Source of the DNA: Clostridia bacterium
GTDB taxonomy: Bacteria > Bacillota > Clostridia > Oscillospirales > CAG-272
Assembly (NCBI GenBank): GCA_017539425.1
Contig: JAFYHA010000086.1
Coordinates: 1 to 45,847, forward strand
DNA: 45,847 nucleotides
Reading direction: 5' to 3'
Under the pieces are notes generated by a model. The model saw only the letters and a program-made list of their open reading frames with translations, ran no database searches and was not told the DNA's origin. The position numbers were made by a program, and so were the translations under genes. Below are positions 8,316 through 16,844 of the stretch, piece after piece. Position 1 is the stretch's first letter. The number at the start of each line of letters is the position of its first letter.

Positions 8316-9698
8316 ATGATTCGTGAATACAGAACCATCGAAGAAGTAGCCGGTCCTCTGATGCTGATCCGTCAGGTCGACGGCGTTAAATATGACGAGC
8401 TGGGCGAGATCGAACTTCCGGACGGATCCGTCCGCAGATGCCGGGTACTGGAAGTCAACGGCCGCAACGTGCTGGTTCAGCTGTTTGAATCCGCTGCCGG
8501 ACTGAATCTGTCCACATCCAAGGTCCGTTTCACCGGGCACGGCGTACAGCTCCCGGTTTCCCCGAACATCCTGGGCCGTGTGTTCAACGGGATGGGCGAA
8601 CCCATCGACAAGGGCGCCCGGATCATTCCGGACAAACTCCTGGACATCAACGGCACGCCGATCAATCCGGCGGCCCGGTATTATCCGTCCGAGTTTATCC
8701 AGACCGGTGTATCCACCATCGACGGACTGAATACGCTGGTCCGCGGGCAGAAACTCCCGATCTTCTCGGGTTCTGGCCTTCCGCATGCCAATCTGGCCGC
8801 CCAGATCGCAAGACAGGCCAAGGTCCGTAATTCGGACTCCAAATTTGCAGTCGTGTTCGCCGCGATCGGAATCACGTTCGAAGAGGCGGATTTCTTCATC
8901 TCGGACTTCAAGAAGACCGGTGCCATTGACCGGACGGTCCTGTTCATCAACCTGGCCAGCGACGCCGCCATCGAACGGATCTCCACGCCGAGAATGGCGC
9001 TGACCGCTGCGGAATATCTCGCTTTTGACTGCAACATGCACGTTCTGGTCATCTTGACCGACATCACCAACTATGCCGAAGCGCTGCGCGAAGTCTCGGC
9101 CGCCCGCAAGGAAGTTCCCGGACGGAGAGGCTATCCCGGTTATCTGTATACCGACCTGGCCACGATGTACGAACGGGCCGGCCGCAAGATGGGCTCGGAA
9201 GGATCCATCACCATGATCCCGATCCTGACGATGCCCGAAGATGACAAGACCCACCCCATCCCGGACCTGACCGGCTACATCACCGAAGGCCAGATCATCC
9301 TGTCCCGCGAGATGTACAAGAAGGGCTTCATGCCCCCTGTGGACGTCCTGCCCTCGCTGTCCCGTTTGAAAGACAAGGGCATCGGGAAAGGAAAGACCCG
9401 TGAGGACCATTCCGGAGTGCTCAATCAGCTCTTCTCATCCTATGCCAGGGGCAAGGACGCCAAAGAACTGATGGTCGTGCTCGGTGAAGCGGCCCTGACG
9501 CCGCTGGACCGTCTGTACGCCAAGTTCGCGGACGCGTTCGAAAGCACATTTATCAACCAGGGCTTCTATGAAGACCGTTCCATCGAAAAGACGCTGGATA
9601 TCGGATGGGAACTCCTGTCCATCCTGCCCAAATCCGAGATGAAACGGATCAAGCCTGAATTCGTAGAGAAGTATTGGGTCCGCAAAGACGGTGAATGA
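8316..9698 (+). CDS. ntpB: V-type ATPase non-catalytic subunit B
   Basis: 460 residues. It starts [17 protein letters not shown] and contains the degenerate P-loop [18 protein letters not shown], where the B subunit lacks the Walker lysine. The conserved block [20 protein letters not shown] is near residues 331-350. The ATG at 8316 is chosen over an upstream in-frame start because AAAGGGGG (8301-8308) lies 7 bases before it. B alternates with A in the head and completes each nucleotide site with an arginine finger. Confidence 0.96.
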   Translation: MIREYRTIEEVAGPLMLIRQVDGVKYDELGEIELPDGSVRRCRVLEVNGRNVLVQLFESAAGLNLSTSKVRFTGHGVQLPVSPNILGRVFNGMGEPIDKGARIIPDKLLDINGTPINPAARYYPSEFIQTGVSTIDGLNTLVRGQKLPIFSGSGLPHANLAAQIARQAKVRNSDSKFAVVFAAIGITFEEADFFISDFKKTGAIDRTVLFINLASDAAIERISTPRMALTAAEYLAFDCNMHVLVILTDITNYAEALREVSAARKEVPGRRGYPGYLYTDLATMYERAGRKMGSEGSITMIPILTMPEDDKTHPIPDLTGYITEGQIILSREMYKKGFMPPVDVLPSLSRLKDKGIGKGKTREDHSGVLNQLFSSYARGKDAKELMVVLGEAALTPLDRLYAKFADAFESTFINQGFYEDRSIEKTLDIGWELLSILPKSEMKRIKPEFVEKYWVRKDGE

Positions 9699-9725
9699 TC
9701 CGCTTGCGGGACCGGGGAGGCGTAT

Positions 9726-10403
9726 ATGGCACAGTTAAAAGTGAATCCGACCCGGATGGAGCTCAAGAAGATCCAGGGAAGATACCAGACCGCCAGAAAA
9801 GGCCATAAGCTGCTCAAGGACAAACGGGACGAACTCATGCGTCAGTTCCTTGAGGTGGTCCGGGAGGACAAGGTCCTACGCGAACGAGTGGAGGCCGCCC
9901 TGTCCCATGTCTACGGTTCCTTCTCAGTCGCCGGGGCTGTCAGCGATCCCCAGATGCTCAAGGAAGCCCTGATGTGTCCGAAGAAGGACTGCAGCATTGA
10001 CGTTTCCCACAAGAATGTGATGAGCGTGATTGTACCGGTCTTTCATGTGGCTGTAAGCGAAAACGGGGCTGACGCATGCAATTACGGCCTGGCGTTTACC
10101 TCCGGAGAACTGGATGCGGCGGTCAGCGAACTGTCCGGGATTCAGGAAGACCTGATCCGGATGGCGGAACTGGAAAAATCCGCACAGCTTCTTGCTGAGG
10201 AGATCGAGCGTACCCGGCGGCGCGTCAACGCGCTGGAATACATCATGATGCCTTCCTATCTGGAAACCATCAAGGCCATCAAGATGAAACTGGATGAAAA
10301 TGAACGGGGAAACACCACCCGTCTGATGAAGGTCAAGGATATGATGGTCCAGGCGCAGATCCAGCAGCGCCGGCAGGAAGACGACGATTCCGAAGAGACC
10401 TGA
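9726..10403 (+). CDS. ntpD: V-type ATPase subunit D (central shaft)
   Basis: 225 residues, nearly all helical, with the family start LKVNPTRMELKKIQGRYQTARKGHKLLKDKRDEL. The two long helices at each end form the antiparallel coiled coil that turns inside the A3B3 head. GGGGAGG precedes the ATG. It is the last gene of the operon and is followed 5 bases later by a strong terminator hairpin. Confidence 0.95.
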   Translation: MAQLKVNPTRMELKKIQGRYQTARKGHKLLKDKRDELMRQFLEVVREDKVLRERVEAALSHVYGSFSVAGAVSDPQMLKEALMCPKKDCSIDVSHKNVMSVIVPVFHVAVSENGADACNYGLAFTSGELDAAVSELSGIQEDLIRMAELEKSAQLLAEEIERTRRRVNALEYIMMPSYLETIKAIKMKLDENERGNTTRLMKVKDMMVQAQIQQRRQEDDDSEET

Positions 10404-10408
10404 CGTAT

Positions 10409-10455
10409 GCGCAAAGCACGGCTATGCCGTTCTTTGCGCTTTCGCATCTTTTTAC
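10409..10455 (+). terminator. Terminator of the V-ATPase operon
   Basis: The outer stem is GCGCAAAG (10409-10416)/CTTTGCGC (10432-10439), the inner stem ACGGC (10418-10422)/GCCGT (10426-10430), with a TAT loop. It is followed by TTTCGCATCTTTTT. The Shine-Dalgarno of dinB follows only about 10 bases later and no separate promoter is visible, so partial read-through may feed dinB. Confidence 0.8.
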
Positions 10456-10477
10456 GAACAGGGAAGGGAGGAATACC

Positions 10478-11719
10478 ATGGACCGTGCGATCCTGCACTG
10501 CGACTGCAACAATTTCTTTGCATCCGTTGAACTGTTGGACCGGCCGGAACTGAAGGGGCTGCCGGTCGCCGTGACCGGAGACCCGGAGAACCGTCACGGA
10601 ATCATTCTGGCCAAGAACGACGTGGCCAAACGTCTTGGCGTAAAGACCGCCGAAACCATCTGGCAGGCCAGACAAAAGGCACCGGGACTGATCTGCCTTC
10701 CGTCCCATCACGGTCTGTATTCCGAGTTTTCGAAGCGCATCAACGCTATCTATCTGCGGTACACCGATCTTGTGGAACCCTTTTCCATAGACGAATCCTA
10801 TCTGGACGTCACGGGAAGCCTGAAGCTCCTTAAGATGACGCCGGAAGAAATTGCGGATGAACTCAGGGCACGGGTGCGCGAAGAGATCGGGATCACGATC
10901 TCGGTCGGCGTCAGCTTCTGCAAGATCTTCGCTAAAATGGGAAGCGACTACAAGAAGCCGGACGCCACGACGGTGATCGGCCGCGGGGATGTGGAACGCA
11001 TCCTGTATCCGCTTCCGGTTACGGACATGCTGTTCGTCGGGGCCAAAACCGGGGAAACGCTCAAACGTATGGGAATCCATACCGTAGGCGACCTGGCCCG
11101 TGCGGATCACACCATGCTCACACAGAGACTGGGTGCCGCCGGAGAGAGCCTCTGGAAGAACGTCAATGGACTGGATGAGGATCCGGTGTTGCCGTATGAC
11201 ACCTGGATCCCGCCCAAGAGCGTCAGCCACGGGATGACCTTCAAGAGGGACATCGTAGGAAGGGAAGAGATCCGAACCGGGATCGCGGAGCTGTCCGACG
11301 CTGTCTCATCCCGCCTCAGAAGGCTGGGCATGAAAGGCTATGTGGTTTCCGTACAGATCAAGACCCCGTCTTTCCAGACCGTGCAGAAGCAGAAACGTCT
11401 TGACCATCCGACCTGGCTGCAGAGCGAGATCACCGAGGTCTGCATGGACCTGTTCGGCAGTACGCGTTCGTTTGACCTCCCGGTCCGGCTGATCACCGTC
11501 ACCGTCTCCTCTCTGATCGACGCGGACAGTGAAACGACCCAGATCGACATTTTCAGTGAGCAGACCGAACCGGTAAAGGAAAAGAAGGAATCGATTGAAA
11601 AAGCCCTGGACGGTATACGCCGAAAATACGGAAGGGAAAGCATCCAGCTGGGCATCCGCAAGAACCCGGAAATCGGGATCGATCATTCCGGACCCAGCCG
11701 GCCCCGGAAGGAGGAATGA
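10478..11719 (+). CDS. dinB: Y-family DNA polymerase IV
   Basis: 413 residues. The polymerase core starts ILHCDCNNFFASVE with the first metal-binding aspartate, and SIDESYLDV supplies Asp105-Glu106. A helix-hairpin-helix stretch FVGAKTGETLKRMGIHTVGDLA follows, then the little-finger domain (about residues 240-350). It copies past DNA lesions at low fidelity. The ATG at 10478 is preferred because GGGAGG (10466-10471) lies 6 bases upstream; an earlier in-frame start falls inside the terminator. The stop is one base from the next start, so dinB, the phosphodiesterase and the TatD gene form one operon. Confidence 0.95.
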   Translation: MDRAILHCDCNNFFASVELLDRPELKGLPVAVTGDPENRHGIILAKNDVAKRLGVKTAETIWQARQKAPGLICLPSHHGLYSEFSKRINAIYLRYTDLVEPFSIDESYLDVTGSLKLLKMTPEEIADELRARVREEIGITISVGVSFCKIFAKMGSDYKKPDATTVIGRGDVERILYPLPVTDMLFVGAKTGETLKRMGIHTVGDLARADHTMLTQRLGAAGESLWKNVNGLDEDPVLPYDTWIPPKSVSHGMTFKRDIVGREEIRTGIAELSDAVSSRLRRLGMKGYVVSVQIKTPSFQTVQKQKRLDHPTWLQSEITEVCMDLFGSTRSFDLPVRLITVTVSSLIDADSETTQIDIFSEQTEPVKEKKESIEKALDGIRRKYGRESIQLGIRKNPEIGIDHSGPSRPRKEE

Positions 11720-11720
11720 A

Positions 11721-12302
11721 ATGACACCGAAATTCTTTATAGCCTCGGATATCCACGGCGCGGCCGGATACTGCCAGGTGATGGTCGACCGGTTCAAGGA
11801 GTCCGGCTGCGACTATCTTCTGCTGCTGGGCGACCTGTTGTATCACGGACCGCGGAACGATCTTCCGAAGAACTATCAGCCCAAGGCCGTGATCACGCTG
11901 CTCAATGACCTGGCTCCCCGGATTCTGTGCATTGAAGGCAACTGCGAATCCGAAGTCGACCGGACGGTACTGGACTTTCCCATGCAGAGTGAAAGTATGC
12001 TCCTGTTTCTGGAGGGACAACTGTTCTTCGTCTCGCACGGACATAAATACGGGGAGTTCCATCCCATGTTCCATACACCTCATTTTATGATCGGCGGGCA
12101 CACGCACATCCCGAAATGCCGGGTTTACAACGGTTATGTCTATCTCAATCCGGGTTCGGTATCCCTTCCGAAAGAAGGTGCAGACCCCTCCTATATGCTC
12201 ATCGAGGGGGACCGTATCACCTGGCACTCCCTGACGAACAACAGGATCTTCCGTGAGGAATCCATTTCCAAGCTCGCTGCCGAAATGACCTCGCTTCTAT
12301 AA
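11721..12302 (+). CDS. yfcE: YfcE-type metallophosphoesterase
   Basis: 193 residues with the calcineurin-like motif order: ASDIHG, LLGDLLYHG, EGNCESEVD, VSHGHKYG and GGHTHIPKC, then NPGSVSLPK. The variant GNC in place of GNH is typical of the YfcE branch, which acts on phosphodiesters and needs manganese. The ATG follows the dinB stop by one base, with GGAAGGAGG inside the dinB end. The cellular substrate is unknown. Confidence 0.9.
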   Translation: MTPKFFIASDIHGAAGYCQVMVDRFKESGCDYLLLLGDLLYHGPRNDLPKNYQPKAVITLLNDLAPRILCIEGNCESEVDRTVLDFPMQSESMLLFLEGQLFFVSHGHKYGEFHPMFHTPHFMIGGHTHIPKCRVYNGYVYLNPGSVSLPKEGADPSYMLIEGDRITWHSLTNNRIFREESISKLAAEMTSLL

Positions 12303-12329
12303 TCATTTGTAATCCAAGGAGAACATTTT

Positions 12330-13196
12330 GTGTTTGACAGTCATGTACATTACAGCCATTGCAGGTTTGACCAAACGTTCCGCTACCTGGACTATGTAAG
12401 CGGGACATATGAGATCCGGCAGGGAACGCGGGAGGATCTGATCTCCGGGATACGGGAGGCCGGGGTCACCGGTGTGGTGGAACCCGCCATTCAGTTCGAA
12501 ACCAACGCCCGTGTCCTTGCACTGGCCAAAGCCTATCCCGGATTTGTGCACCCGTCCGTGGGCCTGCACCCGGAATATGTCCTTTCCGCAACGCCTAAGA
12601 GCCGCGGGGATCTTTGCCGGTATGCGGACATCGAGGGCGTCATCGCCATAGGCGAAACCGGTCTGGATTTCCACCGTACAAGAGCAGCCCAGCACCGTGT
12701 CAGGCAGAGATCCTGGTTTCGCTTTCTGATCCGTCTGGCCCACAAAAAGCGGCTTCCGCTCATCCTGCATATCCGTGCCGCCTATACGCAGGCGATCCGG
12801 ATGTTGAAAAGGCGCAGGACCCTTCTGGATAACGGGGGCGTGGTCCACTGCTTCAACGCGGACGCGGCCACTGCGGATGAACTCCTGGCCTTGGGCTTCT
12901 GCTTCGGGATCGGGGGAGCCCTTCTCAAGGAAGAGCCGGATTCAGCTACGCTGACGGAAGCCGTCCGCCGGATTCCTCTGGACCGGATCCTTCTGGAAAC
13001 GGATGCCCCGTATGTGCTGCCGTATCTGCCGGATCTGATCAGTTCCAAGCAGTCCAAGAAAATCTGTAACTCGTCCACGGTCATCCGGGCGGTAGCCGAG
13101 AGGATCGCACAGATCAAAGGACTGGACGTACAGACCGTTCTGGAACAGACCGAGGAGAATGCGCGTGCGCTTTTCCGACTGCAAAACTCTCCGTAA
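12330..13196 (+). CDS. TatD-family metal-dependent hydrolase
   Basis: 288 residues. A TIM-barrel metal site is visible as FDSHVHY, GETGLDFH, LILHIR, VVHCFN and LLETDAPYVLP. TatD relatives are exonucleases or deoxyribonucleases that process damaged DNA, which would suit a location behind dinB. It starts with GTG at 12330, with AAGGAG 9 to 10 bases upstream. The internal stretch SKQSKKICNSSTVI before the last helices is less conserved. Specific activity cannot be told from sequence alone. Confidence 0.9.
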   Translation: MFDSHVHYSHCRFDQTFRYLDYVSGTYEIRQGTREDLISGIREAGVTGVVEPAIQFETNARVLALAKAYPGFVHPSVGLHPEYVLSATPKSRGDLCRYADIEGVIAIGETGLDFHRTRAAQHRVRQRSWFRFLIRLAHKKRLPLILHIRAAYTQAIRMLKRRRTLLDNGGVVHCFNADAATADELLALGFCFGIGGALLKEEPDSATLTEAVRRIPLDRILLETDAPYVLPYLPDLISSKQSKKICNSSTVIRAVAERIAQIKGLDVQTVLEQTEENARALFRLQNSP

Positions 13197-13212
13197 AGAT
13201 TTCAAAATCATA

Positions 13213-13241
13213 TTGTTTATTTTATAGGTCTATGCTATAAT
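13213..13241 (+). promoter_or_regulatory. Promoter upstream of the 13287 membrane protein
   Basis: TTGTTT (13213-13218) and a perfect TATAAT (13236-13241) with a 17-base spacer, in a short AT-rich gap behind the TatD gene. Confidence 0.65.
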
Positions 13242-13286
13242 TTCATAAAGAATGCATATTACCCAGTCTTTGCAAAGGAGTCGCCG

Positions 13287-13955
13287 ATGATCACGCTGAA
13301 CAAAAAGCCGACAACTATCATATCGCTGGCCGGCGCCGGTCTTGCCTTACTGATCGCTATCCTGGATTTTGCGCTGTTCGTTCCGAACTGCGTGGTCACG
13401 ATCGTCAAGGTCTTCGCCATCCTGTTCGGCATCGTACTCCTGGCCCTGACCGGTCTTTGCGCGTACTACACGTTCCTGGAATCCGAAGGCATGCCCAACT
13501 ATTTCCTGTATGACAAACGCAGGAAAAAGAATATCGCCCCGGAAAAGCTGACATTCGAGATCGTCAACGAGAGAATGTCCTTCTTTGTTTCCCACGTGGC
13601 GCAGGGCAAGGCCTCCAATCTCTGGATGGGCACGGTCCTTCAGCATCCGGAACGCTTTGACCCCAATCATGTCTATATGCCTCTTGTGGCTTACAAGATG
13701 CTGTATGACCTGAGCCGGGAAAACAGTGAAAACGGATGGAGCATGTTCGAGAACTGCACCGAAGAGAATATGCGCGCGATCACCTACGCGCTCCGGATGA
13801 ACGGGGAACAGGATATGGTGCGCGCACTCCGCTACCTCTATGAGAACTGTCCCAAGGACCACGAACGGATCCGCGATTACATCCAGGGCAATCAGAAGTA
13901 CATCCAGAGCCGGATGTACGGATATGTCCGCCGGAATCTGGAAGTCTTCTACTGA
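13287..13955 (+). CDS. Uncharacterised protein with two N-terminal membrane helices
   Basis: 222 residues, family not recognised. Two hydrophobic helices (about residues 12-32 and 37-62) form a hairpin. A soluble, mainly helical region of about 150 residues follows, with aromatic and charged residues and a tyrosine-rich end (GYVRRNLEVFY). No cysteine pair, P-loop or catalytic signature was seen. It has its own promoter at 13213-13241 and AAAGGAG before the ATG. A terminator follows, directly ahead of the HprK-like gene. Confidence 0.75.
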   Translation: MITLNKKPTTIISLAGAGLALLIAILDFALFVPNCVVTIVKVFAILFGIVLLALTGLCAYYTFLESEGMPNYFLYDKRRKKNIAPEKLTFEIVNERMSFFVSHVAQGKASNLWMGTVLQHPERFDPNHVYMPLVAYKMLYDLSRENSENGWSMFENCTEENMRAITYALRMNGEQDMVRALRYLYENCPKDHERIRDYIQGNQKYIQSRMYGYVRRNLEVFY

Positions 13956-13961
13956 TGCGAC

Positions 13962-13991
13962 AAACGGACCGCCCGATGACGGTCCGTTTTT
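13962..13991 (+). terminator. Terminator abutting the next ribosome binding site
   Basis: AAACGGACCG (13962-13971) pairs perfectly over 10 bp with CGGTCCGTTT (13980-13989), loop of 8, then TTTTT (13987-13991). The Shine-Dalgarno AAAGGA of the next gene begins 2 bases later, so the downstream gene may depend on read-through. Confidence 0.8.
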
Positions 13992-14005
13992 GAAAGGAAC
14001 CATTC

Positions 14006-14725
14006 ATGTTTTTGATCAAACTCGCGGGTATGCTCATCGGAATGGATGAGACGTATCCGTACGTCCGGGACGTATGCCGGGACTACCTGGTTCCGGATCC
14101 GGACCTGCCTCCGCTGTTCACCGTGCGGGCCATGCCCGAGGAACTGGCCTGCATGACCCGGTCCGTGACCTGGAAACAGCTCTCTCCGGGTGAAGCCGAA
14201 AGTATGGTCCTGATGCGCAAAATCGCACTCAAGCTTCCGGAGTATTCGTCCTTTCTCCTGCATGCTTCGGTCGTGCAGTGCCGGAATATGACCATTGCCT
14301 TTCCGGCGGCACGGGGAGTAGGAAAAACCACGCATGCGCTCCTGTGGCTGGACGCCTTCCCGGGCGAAGCCAGGATCCTCAACGGGGACAAGCCCTTTCT
14401 CAGGGTGGAGAACCATGCCGTCACCGCATACGGAACACCGGGGGGAGGCAAGGAGGGAATGCAGTTCAATGCCGGAACGGCGCTGAATGCCGTTTGCTTC
14501 CTGGAACGGGGAACCGTCCCGGAGATCCGGAGTCTGGATCATGAGGAATACGTACGCCGTCTGGTCTTGCAAACGTATCTTCCGTCAAGTTCCGAAGAAC
14601 TGGACCGCTGTGCCCGTCTGTTCAGCAGCCTGATCCGTCAGGTGCCCGGGTATGTGCTCAAGGCCGACATTTCATCAGATTCGGTCCGAAAGGTGTACCG
14701 GACGATCTCGGAACAGCTGCTATGA
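14006..14725 (+). CDS. HPr kinase-like P-loop protein
   Basis: 239 residues. A Walker A motif AARGVGKTTHALLW lies near residues 99-112, preceded by FLLHASVVQ and followed by LNGDKPFL, the layout of the HPr kinase/phosphorylase C-terminal domain. The separate N-terminal domain of true HprK is absent and the N-terminus is shorter. Such HprK-like proteins occur outside sugar regulation, often near peptide-modification genes, but none is seen here. The motif GTPGGGKEGMQF is a likely second nucleotide loop. ATP binding is well supported; the phosphorylated target is not known. Confidence 0.75.
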   Translation: MFLIKLAGMLIGMDETYPYVRDVCRDYLVPDPDLPPLFTVRAMPEELACMTRSVTWKQLSPGEAESMVLMRKIALKLPEYSSFLLHASVVQCRNMTIAFPAARGVGKTTHALLWLDAFPGEARILNGDKPFLRVENHAVTAYGTPGGGKEGMQFNAGTALNAVCFLERGTVPEIRSLDHEEYVRRLVLQTYLPSSSEELDRCARLFSSLIRQVPGYVLKADISSDSVRKVYRTISEQLL

Positions 14726-14743
14726 GTTCAAGAACGAATATCG

Positions 14744-14784
14744 AAAAGAACCGGTCTTTTCTTGGAGAACCGGTTCTTTTTGGA
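14744..14784. terminator. Bidirectional terminator between convergent genes
   Basis: AAAAGAACCGG (14744-14754) pairs with CCGGTTCTTTT (14770-14780), an 11-bp stem with A-rich left and T-rich right arms. It can stop the HprK-like gene on plus and the minus-strand gene ending at 14819. Confidence 0.8.
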
Positions 14785-14818
14785 TTGGTTACTGTCTGGA
14801 GGACGGTGTTGGGCTTCC

Positions 14819-15454
14819 TTACGATTGGAAATCGGATTCCGTTTCCTTCGTTTCGTGCGGATCTTCCGGATTGCCGGATTCCGGATTCAACGGGCCATTT
14901 TCCGTTTCCGGTTCGTTCTTGTCCGCTTCCAGCTCCGCACCGTATCTGCACAGAAGACTGGATATGATGAACGTGAGTCCCAGCCCGACTGAACCGGACG
15001 TGAATATGTCAAAACGGACAGAAAAACTTTCGTGTGCGATGAGTTTCACAATGGATATCGCGATGGCGGACAGCACGTTGGCCGCAACCGGAATGCAGAT
15101 CGTCAGGATACCGAGCCGCATCATTTCCTTTGCTCCGGCTTGTGTAAACGGAGTTCCCGCTTGAAGCTCGTTGGCGAAAAAGGCCTCCGCGAATCTGGAG
15201 AGCACCGCCTCCCCGGCACACAGGATCATGCCCGATATCATAGAGGCATACAGGGAAGCCACGCTTGTGTTGGCGTTTTCTTCGATCAGGCCCTTGATGG
15301 TCACGCCTCCAACCTGGAAGCCCTCAGGGATAACGGCAAGAGAAAGGATCCCGACCGCGCATCCGATGCCTCCGACAAGAGAGAGGATGAAGACGATCTT
15401 GCAAAGGATCCGGCCGACTTTGGAAAATAGCTGGATGGTGGTTAGTGTTTTCAC
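14819..15454 (-). CDS. DUF2975-like membrane protein
   Basis: 211 residues, GTG start at 15454 with GGAGG 8 bases upstream. Hydrophobic helices lie near residues 18-42, 69-86, 116-139 and 150-172, giving a four-helix protein. The stretch ANELQAGTPFTQAGAKEMMR before the third helix recalls the 'GxPF' loop of DUF2975 proteins, which often sit beside XRE regulators. None is adjacent here. The C-terminal 35 residues are acidic and probably disordered. Earlier starts in the same frame lack a ribosome binding site. Confidence 0.65.
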   Translation of the reverse strand: MKTLTTIQLFSKVGRILCKIVFILSLVGGIGCAVGILSLAVIPEGFQVGGVTIKGLIEENANTSVASLYASMISGMILCAGEAVLSRFAEAFFANELQAGTPFTQAGAKEMMRLGILTICIPVAANVLSAIAISIVKLIAHESFSVRFDIFTSGSVGLGLTFIISSLLCRYGAELEADKNEPETENGPLNPESGNPEDPHETKETESDFQS

Positions 15455-15697
15455 GATAGAACCTCCGGTGTAAGTCCACGAGCACACGGGCAGAAGTGAT
15501 GCGGTGCATACTCGCAATTATCATTATAATCCAAAAACGGGTGCCAAATCTATACTTTTCGATCAAAAACAGGATACATGGAACACAATTTGTAAAAATC
15601 GCAACCGAGAAAAACGAAGAAAAGAAGAGAAAATCGAAGAAAAAAAGAGCATTTGAATCCGAGAATCAATTTAATCAAAAAAAGTTTGGAAAATGTA
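15455..15697. other. Intergenic region between divergent genes
   Basis: This gap separates the minus-strand DUF2975-like gene from rplM. The minus strand has a TATAAT (15528 down to 15523) but no well-spaced -35 hexamer. From 15590 to 15690 the plus strand is very rich in A tracts, which could act as an UP element for the strong rplM promoter. No coding signal was seen. Confidence 0.5.
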
Positions 15698-15726
15698 TTG
15701 ACACAACAGGGCCACCGTGCTATAAT
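15698..15726 (+). promoter_or_regulatory. Consensus promoter of rplM-rpsI
   Basis: Perfect TTGACA (15698-15703) and perfect TATAAT (15721-15726) with a 17-base spacer, preceded by A-rich tracts. This fits a strongly expressed ribosomal protein operon. Confidence 0.9.
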
Positions 15727-15760
15727 GCCACAGGTAAAAACACATACGGAGGACATTGGA

Positions 15761-16207
15761 ATGTCTACATTTATGCAGAAAAAAGAGAATGTAGTGCGCA
15801 AGTGCTATATTGTGGATGCTGCAAACCGTCCTTTGGGTGAAACCGCCGTGATCGTCGCGAACCTGCTTCGCGGCAAGAACGAGCCGGAATTCACACCGAA
15901 TGTCGACTGCGGCCATTTCGTTTTTGTGATCAATGCGGATAAAATCGTTCTGACCGGCAAGAAACTGGAACAGAAGTATTACTACCGCAACTCCGGCTAC
16001 ATCGGAGGCATGAAGGCTGTACAGTACAAGACCCTGATGCAGACCAGACCTGAAAAGGCCATGGAACTGGCCGTGAAGGGAATGCTGCCCCACAACAAGC
16101 TGGGCGACAGAGCGTTCACTCGTCTGAAGGTCTTTGCCAGCGAAGCCGCTGCCGAAAAGGCCATGAACAAATATGCCGGGCTGAAACCCGTCGCATATGA
16201 AGCCTGA
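15761..16207 (+). CDS. rplM: Ribosomal protein uL13
   Basis: 148 residues. The conserved core VDAANRPLGETAVIVANLLRGK, VINADKIVLTGKKLEQKYYYRNSGYIGG and GMLPHNKLGDRAFTRLKV is unmistakable. The ATG at 15761 is chosen because GGAGG (15748-15752) precedes it and because upstream in-frame codons overlap the promoter. It pairs with rpsI 19 bases downstream, the near-universal bacterial arrangement. Confidence 0.97.
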   Translation: MSTFMQKKENVVRKCYIVDAANRPLGETAVIVANLLRGKNEPEFTPNVDCGHFVFVINADKIVLTGKKLEQKYYYRNSGYIGGMKAVQYKTLMQTRPEKAMELAVKGMLPHNKLGDRAFTRLKVFASEAAAEKAMNKYAGLKPVAYEA

Positions 16208-16226
16208 TTGAGAAAGGAGTTATCAC

Positions 16227-16628
16227 ATGTACGAGAGTTCTAAAGTAACGTTCTACGGAACAGGCAGAAGAAAGAAATCCATCGCTCGCGTGTACATCAC
16301 TCCGGGCACAGGCGCCATCACAATCAACGGCAAGGATATCGACGAGTATTTCGGTCTGGATACCCTGAAGCTGATCGTCAACCAGCCGTTTGAAGTTTCG
16401 GATACGCTCGGCAAGTTCGACGTCATCGCGACCGTGATCGGCGGCGGTATCACCGGCCAAGCCGGCGCGATCCGCCACGGCATTTCCCGCGCACTTGTGG
16501 AAGCGGATGCCGAATATCGTCCTGCCTTGAAGGCCGCTGGTTTTATGACCAGAGACCCTCGTATGAAGGAAAGAAAGAAGTACGGTCTCAAAGCTGCGAG
16601 ACGTGCCTCCCAGTTCAGCAAACGTTAA
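16227..16628 (+). CDS. rpsI: Ribosomal protein uS9
   Basis: 133 residues. It begins with the typical [19 protein letters not shown] and ends in the basic tail RRASQFSKR, whose last residues reach the peptidyl-tRNA site in the small subunit. AAAGGAG lies before the ATG. It is the second gene of the rplM operon and is closed by a strong terminator. Confidence 0.97.
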   Translation: MYESSKVTFYGTGRRKKSIARVYITPGTGAITINGKDIDEYFGLDTLKLIVNQPFEVSDTLGKFDVIATVIGGGITGQAGAIRHGISRALVEADAEYRPALKAAGFMTRDPRMKERKKYGLKAARRASQFSKR

Positions 16629-16650
16629 TTTCGGATCAGATGCGATTGGA

Positions 16651-16680
16651 AGCCCGGAACGGCACAGTTCCGGGCTTTTT
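16651..16680 (+). terminator. Terminator of rplM-rpsI
   Basis: AGCCCGGAAC (16651-16660) pairs perfectly with GTTCCGGGCT (16667-16676), 6-base loop, followed by TTTT. Confidence 0.9.
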
Positions 16681-16744
16681 CGAAACCCGGACTCCCGGAT
16701 ACAGATCCGGAACGGTCTGTAAAGGAAAGATACCCGGTTACTTC

Positions 16745-16773
16745 TTTACATACGTTACCGGTTATGCTAAAAT
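16745..16773 (+). promoter_or_regulatory. Promoter of the REC-EAL/Hpt operon
   Basis: TTTACA (16745-16750) and TAAAAT (16768-16773), 17-base spacer, 71 bases before the ATG. Confidence 0.6.
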
Positions 16774-16844
16774 AACTATGTATAAGTTTGGGTCCTGTTC
16801 CGGAAGATGGACACAGGAAAGAGAACAGTAAGGGGAATACGGAA

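Noticed and set aside
14652..15164. Plus-strand open frame opposite the DUF2975-like gene
   Set aside because: It overlaps the end of the HprK-like gene and crosses a strong terminator; the minus strand has a better start and membrane helices.
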